Assembly: GCA_914767715.1 (NCBI GenBank)
Contig: OU612069.1
Coordinates: forward strand, 27,897,387-27,961,386
Reading direction: 5' to 3'
Length of the DNA: 64,000 nt
From: Membranipora membranacea
Taxonomy: Eukaryota > Bryozoa > Gymnolaemata > Cheilostomatida > Membraniporidae
The notes below the pieces were generated by a model. The model did not search any database and was not told where the DNA came from. It worked only from the letters and a program-made list of their open reading frames with translations. The position numbers and the translations under genes are program-made. Numbering within the stretch: the stretch's first letter is position 1; every line of letters begins with the position of its first letter. Positions 12,328 through 23,800 of the stretch are shown piece after piece.

Positions 12328-13699
12328 GTGTTATCACGTCATGCTCTGGCAGTTATAGGCCACGGTACTTATATCAATAATCTGGATAAATATCATTGCT
12401 TATATCGATGAATTTTGTGATAGGCTATGTATTAAAATTCACCCTGTGTAACACAATGTAACAAAATATTATGTATTATGATTGTAGGTTTTAGATGAAC
12501 ATGTAGGCTATAATATATGGCCTATATATGTGGCCTACATAGATAGCCTACAGATATAGCCTACATATACATATTCATTTTCGTAGCTGATGGAGATCGA
12601 TCAAGTCTAAAGAGCATTTCGGTTTAAGTCGCAAAACAGTTTTACCTCTGTACACATGTTCCGGAAGACTTTCAACATTATATAGTGAGCGAGGATCTAG
12701 CAACAATCGAGCTGAGATAGCCTTGCAGAAAAACTTTCAAAACTACCTACGTGATGTGTACAGTGAGTATTACACAATAAATGTATCCATAAAACAGAAT
12801 TGAACTCGAGCTTTGTTACCCATACCCTGTTCATTCTGTATTTTTCGGTTCGGGGTTTTGGGGTTCGGGGTCTCTGGTCTATCTGTTGGGGTTTGAGGTT
12901 CTGTGGTCTGGGGGTTGGATTTATTTTTGTATTGGCAAAATGTGATTGGCCAAATGAAGGGATCCCTTTTAAATGAGCTGTTTTAAAGCTCAATCTTGGA
13001 AACATGGAAGTTGTGTGCTCACCTACAATGCAATGAAATCATAAACAAACAGCTAGGTTCTAGACAAATGATAAGTGTCTGTCTGGGGTGTGTTACAAAC
13101 CAAGGGCATAGAACCTGCCCTGCCCTTGTGTTGTACAAACCCATCTCTAGACTTGGTACTACTATGAAAACTTTGATTGGCCAAGGACCTACCCACCTTG
13201 GTTGGTTTGGCAGATAACTCCGGGGATAAGCATAATGAGGCCCCCGCTACAGAATTTACTTAGGATATAGACGAGGACAGAGTCTAGTTTCTTTATAACA
13301 TAAGGCGTGTTCTATGTGGGTTATGACACAAAAATGAAGTCATTTGCCAAATGGTATGTTGGATCGAATGTATATCAGAGATCAAAGATTTATCCCACCA
13401 TTTGTTTGTTTGTGGAGCCACTCTCTTATGTTAATACATTCGTAGTGGTCCTTATCTTGATCTGCATGGATTATCAAGGGGCGAGTAATTCATTCCCTCA
13501 GTTCCTTAGCGTAGGCCACTATTGTGATTTGTCTTCACTGAATAGGCTACTCGGCTAGTCAGGGAAGTTTCTCTGATGCCATCGGAGCGGCGTGGGATGC
13601 AACTCTTTAGAATCATAACAGCTTGTCGGTACCATGATCTTTATCACCGATAAAGATAACTGGTTTATGTCGAGACATATTCTTCTTATTTTTTCATAG
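12328..13699. other. No gene recognised; G/T-rich patch
   Basis: Mostly AT-rich sequence, with a G/T-rich, loosely repetitive patch at about 12838-12925. Several short frames (for example 12996-13217 and 13307-13558) show no recognisable motif. Earlier exons of the HECT fragment at 13700 might lie here but none could be supported. Confidence 0.55.
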
Positions 13700-13977
13700 G
13701 TGGACAGAGAAGACATGGGATGGTTACTCTGAGGCTAGAGAGTGTTCTTCAGTTTTCTACTGGCTCCGGCACTGTACCAGTTCTAGGCTATGATTTACAG
13801 CCATCAATTGCTTTCACGCATGACAACTATCTAAGTCTACTGCAAACATCCAACACGTGTATTAATAAAATGTATCTGCCATGTGCAAGAGAAGTTGTCA
13901 ACAACAACTTTGTTAACGAGGATATGTTTAAATTATGGGATGCTGCATTCAGCAGCAACTATTTTGGAATAGTTTAG
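13700..13977 (+). CDS. HECT-domain C-terminal exon (second HECT gene or fragment)
   Basis: After the acceptor TTTTTTCATAG one open frame reads LRLESVLQFSTGSGTVPVLG, then SNTCINKMYLPC, then DMFKLWDAAFSSNYFGIV and stop. This follows the HECT C-lobe: a phenylalanine-threonine-glycine strand, the catalytic Thr-Cys with downstream Leu-Pro (Cys codon 13858-13860), and a terminal aromatic-rich helix. It is related to, but clearly different from, the C-lobe at 10650-11020, so it is not a simple recent duplicate. No N-lobe exons were found in the 2.7 kb between them, so it may be a lone exon or the end of a gene with distant exons. Confidence 0.65.
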
Positions 13978-14774
13978 ATGACTTTTAATTTTAAAGACAG
14001 TGTTGCAGTAATGAATTGAAATTAAACCCCTTTGTCTTGACACTCTATATACTGCATAAGAAAGTGGTTCATCCTGTCATTCTATTAATTGTATAGGAAA
14101 AACTGTAAATGTAATACATATGTCGTTGTATAGACTCTCATGAAATTTTTTAACTGTTGAGGGTAAGCGAAAGACCTGCTGAATGACTTGTTTCGTATAT
14201 TTAAGACAGTTAAACTTTATGAAAGAAGATTTGACTGCATCTTGGCAGTGAGAACCGGTGACCATTTGGCTGTTGAAGGTTGGTATGATGGCCTCCATCT
14301 AGATTTAGCCAAGTAATTAACAACAGTCAGTTTTGACTTTATTTGGTGATATTGTTCTATGAAACCTTTAAAACTTTAAATCGAAATGTTTTTCTTTTGG
14401 AAATGACCTGGCAGCATTTTATGTGGCACCCAGGTTAATACTAATCAATCTTTAAACTTTAAATGAATAATGAATGAATTAGTTAATAACATCTTTGGCA
14501 GAGTCTGAATTTCAATTACTAGATAAAATTTAAATTCAGCAAGTCTAGCCCAAGACCCCAACATTGGTGTTGATGCATTTATTTTGGTCCATGTAACTAT
14601 GCATGTAGCTAGTCTTAGAGCTCAGATGTGGATCATGATTTCAAGTGGATCTATGAACTTGTAACACCATATTCTAGGGAAAGTTAAATGTTAATAATCA
14701 AGTAAATTTCACCATTTGTATTGACAAACATGAATGGTGTTACACTTGTATTTATTTGTGATTGAACATCACAG
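13978..14774. other. Non-coding sequence leading into segmental duplication copy 1
   Basis: No coding signal. The homology with 35607 onward begins at 14163 with GTAAGCGAAAGACCTGCTG. The copy-2 LINE is absent here: the sequence runs TTTATGTGGCACCCAGGTTA without interruption, which gives the empty site. Confidence 0.75.
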
Positions 14775-14945
14775 GTACCTTTGCGTGGAAAGAAGGCTCG
14801 GATGGGAACGAGTTTCTGGAGAAAGTAAAACCTACCACAAAGCCAGATGCCACTGTCGAGAAGGGCCTCCCTGAGAGCATTGACCCTGATACACTACGCA
14901 CACTCAAACTAGATCCAAAGAGGACTCTCCTATCGAGGATAGTTT
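14775..14945 (+). CDS. Unrecognised exon conserved in both duplication copies
   Basis: After CATCACAG an open frame encodes WKEGSDGNEFLEKVKPTT, then GLPESIDPDTLRTLKLDPKR. The other copy (38226-38460) has nearly the same peptide and continues, after a frame change, into KIKEAAASVQSAMLFDELHS. Here those bases are deleted. Synonymous-looking differences and a splice-like edge suggest that it was once an exon. The family is not recognised, so no function is proposed. Confidence 0.4.
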
Positions 14946-15806
14946 ACAGTCTGCAAGTGTACCAAATATGTTGTTCGATGAATTACATTTCTATTTATGA
15001 CAATGTATTATGATATGTTTGACAGTAGATACATGGTAACAACCCATAAACCGTACTGCCAACATCGTGTCCTATCAAGATAGGTCCTGTAAGACATTGT
15101 AAATCGGTGCTGTAGATATGTATCATATGCAGTTTTGAATTGACATTGCTTAATATACTTGCGGAGGGACGTTACATTTGGGGTTTTGATCCCCTGTGTG
15201 GTGGCCTACCTGCTATCCATTTGTTAGTCCAAAAAAACCATGTAAGTCACATTCCTGTAATTACCTTAACATTATTCCATTCATAATGAATACATTTTTG
15301 TGTCAGTGGTTTGGTCTTGTTGGGCAATGTACATACTCTGTTGTGTTAGATTCTCATGTCTTATCAATGGTCGTGAATCTCGGCTCTCATAACTGATGAT
15401 TAGGTGGCAGAGATGGTCATATATCAATGGATTCGTCTTCAGCATCTACCTCATAGTGTTTGCACATACTATTACTTTGCTCTGTAGATTCTCTAGAGGG
15501 CGGAACAATATTCCGTCATAGTACTCAGACGCAGTCGAAATGCATCAAAGCGTACTAAATTCATGAGGTGAGAATGTGTTGTTCTAAGTTGCAAGCAACA
15601 CCTATCGCGCTTTCCAGACATATAGGGCCCATCGTTTGAAAGATTTCAACTGCGGAACATTCTGTTGCGTTATCTAAAGACTATGAAAAAGCATCTTATT
15701 AAACATTTACCACATTTGACTTAACTTGATAAATAGTTTTTTTCCCTTTTGTTTTTTGTGCTTGAATCTCAAAGGCTCAGTTGAATATATATAATATATA
15801 TATATA

Positions 15807-15843
<37 letters not shown>

Positions 15844-16257
15844 CAATTTATTTTGTCAGTCACATAAGTCTAAAATTATCTCACTAATATTATTGTATAT
15901 TTTTAGGGACTCCAGATAAAAATTTAATTTTTGGTGCAACGAGATTACACTCATTATTTTTACATCGCTTTTATGCATCAAATGAAGAGAAGATGGTAAT
16001 GAAGCTGCTAGTGAAGGCAGCAAACAAAGAAGCGGGCCTCCCGCGGGACCACGATGAATGTAGGTTAAAACATGAATGACATGACTTGTTTTCTGTTGCG
16101 ACTCAGATGTGCCAATTTTGACTTTACAAGATTGATTTTTATCGATTTCTTCATTCATAGTCTGGTTATGGATATAATGGGGGAGGTAACCAATTATTTT
16201 GTTCAAGATAGAAATAATTTAATAAATAATTTGAAATGCATACAAAAAGGCTAACCT
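14946..16257. other. Duplicated non-coding sequence
   Basis: Matches copy 2 up to about 15980, then differs: copy 1 has roughly 240 bp where copy 2 has about 1.8 kb (39420-41235). No gene is recognised apart from the TA repeat. Confidence 0.6.
15786..15842. repeat. (TA)n microsatellite
   Basis: A near-perfect TA run, longer than at the matching place in copy 2 (39251-39273). The difference is a typical replication-slippage change after duplication. Confidence 0.95.
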
Positions 16258-16689
16258 TCAACTGGCTGCAAGGATCAAACTTGTGAAGGCCGCCCAATGG
16301 GTAAAGTGTGTTTTCGATATTTGCAAGAATATTGCATCAGTTGTACGTGGGATCATAACATTAATGCGGCAGACCAACCACACAGTACTAGATGTGCTCT
16401 TTGGAAAGTTGTCGAGCTAGTGAAGCAGATAGTCTGCAACATCGACAGCCATCACAATGCTTTCAGAGAAAGTGGGGCGTCAATGAGCCAGAAATGGTCC
16501 ATTCAATATTCCCATCTAGGTATGTTAACGATGACTAGGGAAGGGTATCATGCTTCAGATGGTGAAATTGAGTAGAAGACAATGGTCAAAGGTCAAGACA
16601 CATGAGAAGTATGCCCAGGTAAACAGTAGGCAGCAGGCCTATGAAAAACTTTTACAAATATTATGAGAGATACTCAATCGAAGATTGGC

Positions 16690-17160
16690 AATCACAAACT
16701 TCTGACAAGGTCTCCTCACTTCATACATTGAGGCCGATTCCAATAGCCTGGCTTATTTGAGGGACACTATAATCCAGATTGTAAACCTCGCACAAATGCC
16801 ATCAAGTTTTACTGATAGCATATGTGATCTAAAACTATCAACTAATCTACATAGGATCCCTGCCAATCATATAATTCAACATCTAATCCCGATCACACTT
16901 GAGAAATTAAAAACTGCATGGCAGCGTGACCAACACATATCTTATCAGATAATGACAAGCGTGGTATACATTATGTCGCTGGTTTTATTATTAGAAAAGT
17001 GTCTGTAATGTACGCCAGGTTAAAAAAAATCTGAGTACTGATGAGCTGGAAGGACATGTTGTCCATGACAGTGCTATGGCTAGTAAAGACAACAAGGAAC
17101 TGTTCTGAGATTTCTGGGAGCTACCTCAAAGCAAGATGCATCATTATGAGTATGTTTAAG
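16690..17160 (+). pseudogene. P-like transposase C-terminal fragment
   Basis: Reading across frames gives SNSLAYLRDTIIQIVNLAQ, then IPITLEKLKTAWQRDQH, then after a frameshift SDNDKRGIHYVAGFIIRKV. Near 17090 comes VKTTRNCSEISGSYLKARC. The HYVAGFI-RKV element resembles the conserved 'Y-x-GY-x-RKL' region near the C-terminus of P/THAP9-type transposases, and VKTTRN resembles their central H-x-x-K-x-x-RN motif. The order of the two is the reverse of that expected in one protein, so at least two broken copies are joined here. Confidence 0.5.
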
Positions 17161-17278
17161 CTTTTTGACAGCATTAATATATAGACCTACCAACATTTCA
17201 CTCAACTTAAAACTAGTGTACTCTCAAAATCTAATACAATGTAGAGTTTATACTCATTACTTCTGTCTATTTTTCAGG

Positions 17279-17905
17279 TATGATGAGAAAATGTCCAGCA
17301 TGTTATGCTAATGGGAACATCAAAACAGCCGAATGTAGAAAATGTGGTAAGCACTAAATCAAATTAGGCGGTGCTGAATTCAACTCTGGTTAACTAAATA
17401 AAAAATGATGTGCATAATTTATTCTTATATTTAATTTTAACATTTTGTTCAAACATTGATCTCCCTACTGTATGGATATGGAGAAGTTTTGTGTCAAAAC
17501 CTATCTTGGAGAAGTTGTGTCTTTGATATTGATCTCGCTCGATATTGTGGCAAAAATGCGTTGTAAACCTGGACTGATGTTGACTATTGCGAAGAAAAGA
17601 TGTAAGTGCGTGTTTATTTTCAACATCAGTTCTGATTTGATTTTCAGTGCATCAGGGTTGCAGTTTGTATAAAATATGTATCAATAGTAGTGGATTATCT
17701 GCTGCTGTTTCTGATATTAGCAGTTGAGCATCAGAACAGAAACATCAAACAACTGGCATTATCCTATTTTAGGTACAGCTCTTCATAAGGGGAAGGAGGA
17801 GAAGCTGGAGAAGAGGCAAATTGAGAGAGCTAACATGAAAAGGAATCCTCAGTATGCTATAGACCAGCTAAAAGCTGCAGTATATGTATGGCCGCAAATG
17901 TTTTT
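17279..17905 (+). pseudogene. Zinc-ribbon-like and Lys/Glu-rich exon fragments
   Basis: The first piece (17279-17345) encodes KCPACYANGNIKTAECRKCG, with a donor-like GTAAGC after it. The second (17774-17900) follows a TTTTAG acceptor and encodes GTALHKGKEEKLEKRQIERA, then a conserved NPQYAIDQLKAAVY. At 19978-20160 the two pieces are fused without the intervening 430 bp. Two CxxC pairs suggest a small zinc-binding fold. No family was recognised. Confidence 0.4.
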
Positions 17906-18710
17906 TGCACCTAGGTTTACCAATGTCCTAGTACCTCGAAATAACTTTTATGGTTTAACTGCATTCACCACAATGCACAAGGAAGCCTTTGTGCCATATG
18001 CACAGTGGTAGGGCTAGATATGTTTAAATTTTTTCATCTGTAACTAGTTGCTTAGAAATTAATTTTAATTCTCGTTTGATTAAATTTTTACTCCTTGACC
18101 AAGTTCAATCGGCTGAAACATGAAGGGATCAAACTTGTGTAGGCGGCCCAATGGAGCATTGTGTTTACGATATTTGCAAGAATGTTGCATCAACTGTTAT
18201 ACATGGAATCATAGCATCAATATGGCAGACCGGCCACACGATACTAGATGTGCTCTTTGAAAAGTTGTACGAGCTAGTGAAGCAGACAGTGTGCAACATC
18301 AACAGCCGTCACTGCCTTCAGAGAAAGTGTGGTGCCAGGTATACAGTAGGCGGCGGGCGTATGAGGAACTCCGACGAATGCTCTCATCGTACCACTATCA
18401 TCTATACAATGCTGTCAACCCGCCTGGAACAGTCCGTAATAAAGCCTACATCACCATGACTCTACATAACAGCATTCATATGTTGTGCATCCTACTGGTA
18501 AGGTCTTCCCATTTAAACGCCTGCTCCACATGTGGAAGTTCCTTGTGAAGTCGGTATTATTTGTATTTGATTCTAACTATCAGGCGGCCCACCATGAGGC
18601 TATTGGGATATTTTTTTAAATACTACTGATCATGCCCGAAAAGATGCGAACACCTCATTTCACTATTTTATCATTTATTATTATTTCATTTTATAGTCAA
18701 TCAATAGTCA

Positions 18711-19966
18711 TCTTCCTGAATTCAACTGAGCAGGCTATGGTAGCCAACACTGAAAAAATATGTCCCTCAATGCAATACCCGGACGCTGAAGAACTACGAA
18801 TAATGTTGTGTCCAACTGTGAAAGGTTGAAAAAAAAATTGATATAAGCTTGATGAAATTGCTATGGCCATTGACAAAGCATGTTCCGGCACGAACCAAAA
18901 GGTGGCCACAAATGAACTAGCATTCATGATACAGGGCCGAAAGCAACGCCTCACCGATCCGGTTGGACTGTATGCTACAACAGGAGCCTCTAGTGTCCAA
19001 ATGTAACATTGCTTTTGGGAATGTGTGGAATACTTGGAGATGGCTGGATTAAGGGTTCACTCGATTGTATGTGATGGGGAACCAGCAAACGGTAAAGCCA
19101 TGGCTACATGAGCCGATTTTTACATCGATTTGGGGTCACGAGTGGTTAATCGGGGGATCTGCACGAGTGATTACTCGTGTTAAGTGGACATCGAACTTGT
19201 TGGTCTTTTGCCAGAGTGATCTGGACGATCCTCTATGCTGATTGGTTGTTGATTGCTTGCTTCAATAATTACGCGGTTAAACACATCATCTATCAAATCG
19301 TGACAGGCTTTCAAAAATGGAGAAGTTGATAATATCTGTAGTAAAATCACATCCTCCTATTTATGATAAAAAAGACCATAACTACAAAGATAGGAGTGGT
19401 GCTGTAGTGAAAATATGGAAGGTGATAGCTGTATCACTTGGAAATGGAAGCTGTCCTGACATGACATCCATAGTATAGCATAGGAAAATCAATTTTACCG
19501 AAGACTGAAATTTTATTTGGTGAAGATTCAAAGTGACAAAGACCCGGATTTAATATGACATCTATATCCAGTCATTTGTAAACACGCCCATTAAATATCA
19601 TTGGTCAATCGATTGAACTGAGGGAGTTCATTGGTCAATCTAGGCACCTGATTTATTACCCCACTATGACTCACTAGAACATCGAGTACTAACCCATAGG
19701 CCTGTGTAGCAGTGTGAGATCGGCTGAGCATGTCTAGACATGCCATCGGCCTGTGATTACATCGTTACGTGGAGCTACAGCTTTAGATGTTTAAACTTAT
19801 GAAAGTGACTACCCTGAAGATGAGATAATCTTCAGATGCTACAACCGAATTTCTGACCGCCCGATATACTTCATATCAGATGAACCTCATCTAGTCAAGA
19901 CCACTAGGAACTTTTCTGAGAACTTTGGGAGCCACCTCAAGTCAAGATGCATTATGGTGAGTATGT
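18711..19966 (+). pseudogene. P-like (THAP9-type) transposase core fragment
   Basis: Pieces in plus-strand order are: IAMAIDKACSGTNQKVATNE (near 18855), CVEYLEMAGLRVHSIVCDGE (near 19020), and at 19798-19960 FRCYNRISDRPIYFISDEPH with LVKTTRNFSENFGSHLKSRC. In P-element-like transposases a strand ending in an acidic residue (here VCDGE), then D-x-x-H-x-x-K-x-x-RN, form part of the RNase H-like catalytic core that binds and cuts transposon ends in the nucleus. These elements match, separated by about 700 bp of non-coding sequence that copy 2 lacks. Multiple stops make it inactive. Confidence 0.55.
18961..19790. other. Copy-1-specific segment inside the P-like block
   Basis: Copy 2 joins AAAGCAACGCCTCA directly to AGATGTTTAAACTT (near 44090), whereas copy 1 has about 830 bp between. 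The left part still carries transposase-like coding (VCDGE region), so a deletion in copy 2 is more likely than an insertion here. Confidence 0.6.
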
Positions 19967-20192
19967 TTAATATGATATGATGAGAAAATGTGATGCTGAT
20001 TTGAACATCAAAACTGCCAAATGTAGAAAATGTGGTAAGTGCAAGTTTTCGCAGTGCAGAATCTTAGGTACAGCTTATCATAAAGGGAAGGAGGAGAAGC
20101 TGGAGAAGAGACAAATTGAGGGAGCTAATATGAAAAGGAATCCTCAATATGCTATGTTGTAGCGAGTGTTCTTCGATGGCGGTCCCACAATT

Positions 20193-20206
20193 TGTGCCTC
20201 CGTTAC
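20193..20206 (+). repeat. TGTGCCTCCGTTAC motif, 5' copy
   Basis: One exact copy of the 14-mer that recurs downstream of the DDE-type gene. It lies about 240 bp before its start codon and in the same orientation as the four downstream copies. The equivalent in copy 2 is at 44502-44515. Confidence 0.8.
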
Positions 20207-20446
20207 CATTCTGATGATTGTCCACGTATGGGCTGTTGTTTTTAATTAGGGTTTAATTTGTTATGACACAGTTGCACCACATGTTGATATAATGTTCCTG
20301 GTCCACTTCAAAACATTTCCTGTGCTGTTTCATCACATAAATTATTGCACATGTATGCAAAGCAATGCAATGTATGACATGTCGTCATGACACAATGTAA
20401 TTTCACAACATCTTGTTAGTGCGTACATGTTATTGAGCCAAGCAGC

Positions 20447-22867
20447 ATGGCTAAGACTAATGCTCAGAAACAAAAAGAGTACAGGGATCGCAAAATACTG
20501 CAGCTAGGCAAAGAAGAATATGATAAAAAAGAGGCAGAACGCAACCGCGCACAATGGCATAAAGACCTTGAGAAGTCAAGAACACAGCATCGGCAAAAGA
20601 TGAAAAGACAACGTAGCACCAAGCGTGATGAATCTCTTGCTGAAGATATAGCTGATGTTGAGAGAATTGATACCCCGCAGGCTGCTCGATCACCTCACAG
20701 CTACACCCGGATATCCAGTCCCAGTCGAGCGATATCGAGAGTGAAAAACCGACTGCCAAAGTCTCCTCGCAAGAAGAAAGCTGTGATCAAAGCGCTGACC
20801 ACTTCTTTTGCTGACACACCACCAACCTGCTCTAGCTGCAAGCCCAAGCACTCCCAGAGAAAGGGACCGACAGCCATCTCTAAAGAAGTTGAAGCCAGGA
20901 TGAGGGAGTTTTATTTACGCCAAGACGTTTCATGGACATCACCTGGCTTGAAAGATTTCAAGACTCTGACGATCGACGGTGCTAAGGTAGGCAATAGAAT
21001 TGATCCCTTATCATCGATAAATGCGAAACAAACGCCTTTATTTCGCATTTTTATGGCTTATTAATTTGGAGCATCAATTCACTATGGCCTAAAGGTGTTT
21101 GCGGGGGAAATTACTATTATAATAGTAATATAAATTTCCACCTATATTTCAATTTAGGTGAGAAAAGAAAAGCGATATCTGCTGCTGACTTTGAAAGAGC
21201 TGTTCCAGGTGTACCAAGAAGAATATCCTGATGATAAAGTGCACCGATCGAAGTTCAAGGAGTCACGACCACCATTTGTCTTGTTTGCCAACAATATTCC
21301 CCACAATGTCTGTGTCTGTGAAATTCACACTAATTTCGAGAATGTTTTGTCTTCTGTTTCTAAGCTGAATGTTGATGAGTTTTTGGCAGTAGCCTGCTGC
21401 ATAATGGCTAGTGAAGCATGTATGCTTGACGCCTGCAATAACTGTGTGTCTGATGGCATAAGTTATCTTGATAAACTGCAGCTCAAGGCAGAAGAAGTGA
21501 ACCGTGAAATCCGCTGGATACTGCGGGAGAAGACCACAACCCACCCTCTACAGAAGGAGTACAAAGGCCCCATCAATGAAGCGGTGGAAAAGCTGGCCAG
21601 TCTGTTCCAGGAGTTTAAGAGGCACCACTTCATAGCAAAGGAACAAGCCAAGATATTTAACCAGATGAACTCGAGCCCTCTACCTGGTCAGATGGTTCTA
21701 CAGATAAATTTTAGCGAGAATGCCTCTGGAATCACAACCAGGTCACGGTCTTCACCGCTATAGCATGGACCAAAGATCATACCTTCAGCTATGCTGTCAT
21801 ATCTGATATGAGAGATCATGATAAGGTTGCTGCAGCAAAGTTCATCGACACCGTCATCGATGACGTGAAATCGAAGTGACAGATAAACGAGGTCCACATC
21901 TTTAGTGATGGGGCCACACAGAATTTTAAGTCTAGGTTCATGATGGCCTATCTCGTGAATACCACATAGAAAGGATGCCAGCGCCACATGGCATTTCTTT
22001 GCCACATCCCATGGGAAGGGGGCAGTGGACGGAATTGGTGGTAATGTCAAGCGGAAGGTCAGGAAAGAAATTCTGAGCAGGCGTGTTATTGTCAATACAG
22101 CCGCTGAGTTTGCTATGGTGGCAAGAAACACATCAAATAAGACCATCATCATATTCATCACGGAAGAAGATATAAGAGATCAGGAGCATATGTATAAAGA
22201 TCTATGGAAAGATCCCAAGTTGAAAGGAATAAGGAGAATGCACTACGTGAAAGCGAGGAGCTATGGTACAGTGGAGGTCGCTTTGTATAGCCAGCGACCA
22301 ACGCGCGAGAAGCATGTGATGTTTGAGCTCAGTGCAGATGAGCAGGATGCCATCAGTGTTCCAGAGAGACAAGATCAGATAGTGCTGCCGCATGATGTTG
22401 AACTGGCGATCAATGGGGAAGATGTGGATGCAACTAATAGGCCTGCTCATACCTCACGTGACATCCAGAGAGGTGAGCTTGTGGCAGTAGCATATGAAGA
22501 GGACTGGTTCATCAGCGAGGTGACACGGATTGTGGATGAAAATGAGTTTGAAATCAGCTCGATGACTAAGACCGCAAAGTCCTTCAAGTGTCCTGCTAAG
22601 AAACAAGTCGACATCACACACAGAAACTTCATCTTGAAGGTTGTCCCACGACTCACCCCATCATCCAACCTGAGATACTCAGAGATCGACAAAATTGATG
22701 ATATTGTTGCTGAGTACAGCAGGTACTGCGACAAGTATTTTAAGATGGCTGGTGAAATGGGTTGTACCGTAGAACATGACAATCGAATGGAAATCAGAAA
22801 CTTCATGATATCCATAAAACTAGTGTTCAATGTTATATTATTTTGCATTTCCAAATACATGAATTAG
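20447..22867 (+). pseudogene. DDE-type transposase-like gene of unassigned family (copy 1)
   Basis: Exon 1 (20447-20986) starts MAKTNAQKQKEYRDRK and is strongly basic, with a CSSC pair; this looks like a DNA-binding N-terminus. A 171-bp intron (GTAGGC...TTTAG) leads to exon 2 from 21158. Exon 2 carries FANNIPHNVCVCEIHTNFEN, a cysteine-rich segment, NFSENA, AVISDMRDHDK, HIFSDGATQNFKSRF and WHFFATSHGKG joined to DGIGGNVKRKV, then a C-terminal domain with VAVAYEEDWFISEV. The conserved acidic residues around SDM-HD and FSDG, followed by HGKG and DGIGG, fit a family of uncharacterised transposase-like proteins common in marine invertebrates. The superfamily name is not certain. Breaks: a deletion after NFSENAS shifts the frame, TGA at 21877-21879 (shared with copy 2), and frame changes before WHFF. 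The protein is dead. Confidence 0.62.
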
Positions 22868-23097
22868 TTTTATGCAAAAAACTTTAATGAATATCCTTTC
22901 CCATCAAAAATGATGACTTGAACACGCCCATAAGTGAGTGTGTCTGGTTTTGGGAGTTGTGCCCCTAAATCAACCAAGGAAGACCATTGAATGACCTGAA
23001 AACTATCTGAAACACATGTGTCTTGGCAGATAATGAATAACCATTAAAAAAAGCAAGAAAAGTAAGCTAACTCCATCAAATAATAGCATTGAACTTT

Positions 23098-23491
23098 TGT
23101 GCCTCCGTTACCATGTGCCTCCGTTACTATGACCTGTGAACCAAGACTGGGTGCTGATCGCAAACAATGCTCTGGATTGAGTTGAGACTTCTTTTGTACG
23201 TTTTGGGAATGTTGATATATGAAAAGGTTAGCAAAACTTTTCCATTGAAGGTTGAGCACAGGGGATTGCGCGGCTATGTACCAAACATTGAAATAAAGGT
23301 GCTAATTTTTTGTGCCTCCGTTACTTCCCACCTTAACTGGCGTGGCATCATCATTGTCAAGTGAGTTAAATATGTTTTGTCCTAATATGTTCTCTAACAC
23401 ATTTGGGACTTTTGCAAAGCCAAACTATGGCTGTTTGAGTTTACTATTCCTGCACAGTGCAAGAGAAAGAGTGAGAACGTGCCTCCGTTAC
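23098..23491 (+). repeat. Cluster of GTGCCTCCGTTAC motifs 3' of the transposase-like gene
   Basis: Copies of the 14-mer start at 23098, 23114 and 23311, and a 13-bp core at 23479-23491. All are in the same orientation as the copy at 20193. Spacing is irregular (16, 197 and 168 bp). Subterminal repeats bound by a transposase would fit, but inverted copies at the other end were not seen. The matching cluster in copy 2 is at 47386-47779, with one copy mutated. Confidence 0.8.
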
Positions 23492-23609
23492 AGTACGGCC
23501 TTACCCAGCACCAGAACAAAGGGCCGTAATAATGAAGAAGAGAATAAGGCAGTTATAAAAGGGGTGGAAGAGAATGTAAAATAATCTAAAAGGGTCGGCG
23601 TTGATATTT

Positions 23610-23800
23610 GATGACAAACACCATAAATTCAGCTGAGTGCAGGCTAAAGATTTCTCTTTACATTCTGGCATGTTGTGTTCTACACAACTTCTTAAGATGG
23701 TGTAAATTACTGTCCGCCTGGGTTTGCTGACAACGATGATACGCATGGAAATTTTGTTCAGGGAGCTTGGAGAAACGAAGGCCAAGGGCAGGTGATGGGT
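23610..23800 (+). pseudogene. PIF/Harbinger transposase C-terminal remnant (copy 1)
   Basis: The frame encodes INSAECRLKISLYILACCVL then HNFLRW, after which an 8-bp deletion relative to copy 2 breaks it. Copy 2 (47896-48090) continues NYCPPGFADNDDTHENL. The pattern A-x-CVLHN followed by an acidic C-terminus is characteristic of the end of Harbinger-type DDE transposases and HARBI1-like proteins. Only the C-terminal 60 residues remain; the catalytic domain was not found upstream. Confidence 0.55.

Larger units (their letters stand above)
16258..20160 (+). pseudogene. Tandem block of degenerate P-like transposase units (copy 1)
   Basis: Two related units follow each other with a spacing of about 1.86 kb: the landmark ATCAAACTTGTG begins near 16270 and near 18130. 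Each unit holds short coding-like pieces in varied frames: a segment reading IKLVKAAQWV then VCDICKNIA, a zinc-ribbon-like piece, and a lysine/glutamate-rich piece (HKGKEEKLEKRQIE). The more informative core pieces are listed separately. Stops and frameshifts are everywhere, so no unit can make a full protein. The same block occurs in copy 2 (three such spacers there) and a single piece at 62940-63420. The relation of the zinc-ribbon piece to the transposase is by neighbourhood only. Confidence 0.6.

Noticed and set aside
11909-12337. 142-codon minus-strand ORF
   Set aside because: It lies wholly in a minisatellite, and the peptide is just the repeat translated.
18961-19790. A foldback element inside the P-like block
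   Set aside because: Some ends look alike (CATCGATT and inverse pieces) but no consistent inverted arms could be traced, and transposase coding continues into it.
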